From: Nitrospira defluvii
Lineage (GTDB): Bacteria; Nitrospirota; Nitrospiria; Nitrospirales; Nitrospiraceae
Reading direction: 5' to 3'
NCBI GenBank assembly: GCA_016199015.1
Contig: JACQHN010000285.1
Location: 1 to 5,253, forward strand
DNA length: 5,253 nucleotides
Under the pieces are notes generated by a model. The model was not told the DNA's origin, did no database searches, and was given only the letters and a program-made list of their open reading frames with translations. Shown here piece by piece: positions 4,976 to 5,253 of this stretch (its first letter is position 1; each line of letters opens with the position of its first letter). The position numbers and the translations under genes were made by a program.

Positions 4976-5253
4976 CTAATGATGCGAGGGTTGCCGTCGA
5001 TACCTCTCAATTGCCACAAGCAGCAGAGAGATGGCGGCTGGTGTCACACCTGAAATACGTGATGCCTGGCCGACAGAAGCCGGTTTGACTCGCTTGAGCT
5101 TCTCCCGTACCTCACTCGAAAAACCAGGGATGCCGTCATAATCGAATACATCTGGAATGGCCCGATGCTCTAATTTTTCTGATCGCTGAATTTGCTGAAG
5201 CTGTCGCTTAATGTACCCCTCATACTTCACCTCGAGCTGGATGGCTTCCGCAA
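4976..5253 (-). CDS. mnmG: MnmG (GidA), tRNA U34 carboxymethylaminomethyl synthesis enzyme, C-terminal part only
   Basis: This is the 3' end of a gene that enters from the right edge; about 91 C-terminal residues are visible, ending in a TAG stop. The reading frame runs without a stop to the edge as ...AEAIQLEVKYEGY. The hallmarks of the MnmG C-terminal helical domain follow in order: KYEGYIKRQ, the IPDVFDYDGIPG segment, SSEVREKLKRVKP, then GQASRISGVTPAAISLLL. MnmG is the FAD-dependent partner of MnmE; together they add the carboxymethylaminomethyl group to C5 of wobble U34 in certain tRNAs. The C-terminal domain is known to contact MnmE and tRNA. The FAD-binding part and true start are outside the window. 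The family ends shortly after the ISLLL helix, so the C-terminus looks intact with a short basic and His-rich tail. rsmG follows after 89 nt, the usual gene order. Confidence 0.96.
   Translation of the reverse strand, partial: AEAIQLEVKYEGYIKRQLQQIQRSEKLEHRAIPDVFDYDGIPGFSSEVREKLKRVKPASVGQASRISGVTPAAISLLLVAIERYRRQPSHH

Overview
The window is a co-directional block of housekeeping genes. All genes are on the minus strand, so they are transcribed from high to low coordinates. In that order they are: the 3' end of mnmG (tRNA U34 modification), rsmG (16S rRNA m7G methyltransferase), parA and parB (chromosome segregation), two tandem bactofilin genes (polymer-forming cytoskeletal proteins) and mnmA (tRNA U34 2-thiolation). 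The 206 bases after mnmA are non-coding. They hold a long imperfect hairpin and a candidate minus-strand promoter for something beyond the window edge. I see no RNA gene, mobile element or CRISPR array.

The order mnmG-rsmG-parA-parB is the conserved bacterial cluster that often lies near the chromosomal replication origin. The ParA is the short chromosomal type without an N-terminal helix-turn-helix. Together with the consensus parS sites, this says bacterial chromosome rather than plasmid. Bactofilins directly after parB, the CxxC-type MnmA and moderate-to-high GC fit a Gram-negative such as a Nitrospirota (Nitrospira-like) or myxobacterial/deltaproteobacterial relative. I lean to Nitrospira-like from the look of the proteins, but this is an impression and not a demonstrated assignment.

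The most striking feature is a pair of identical perfect 16-bp palindromes, TGTTCCACGTGGAACA (4200-4215 and 4870-4885). They match the parS consensus and bracket rsmG. One lies in the rsmG-parA gap. The other overlaps the start of rsmG and encodes its first residues (MFHVEQ). The segregation genes thus sit next to their own centromere-like sites, and ParB loading may touch expression of rsmG and parA.

Functionally the window has two themes. The first is ParABS segregation plus bactofilin scaffolds, a link with experimental precedent in Myxococcus xanthus, where bactofilins organise ParABS. The second is RNA modification: MnmG and MnmA act on the same wobble uridine and lie at the two ends of the block, with RsmG acting on the ribosome. 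parA and parB overlap by 23 nt. The other gaps are 33 to 155 nt, and two of them contain hairpins, so the block may be several transcription units rather than one operon.
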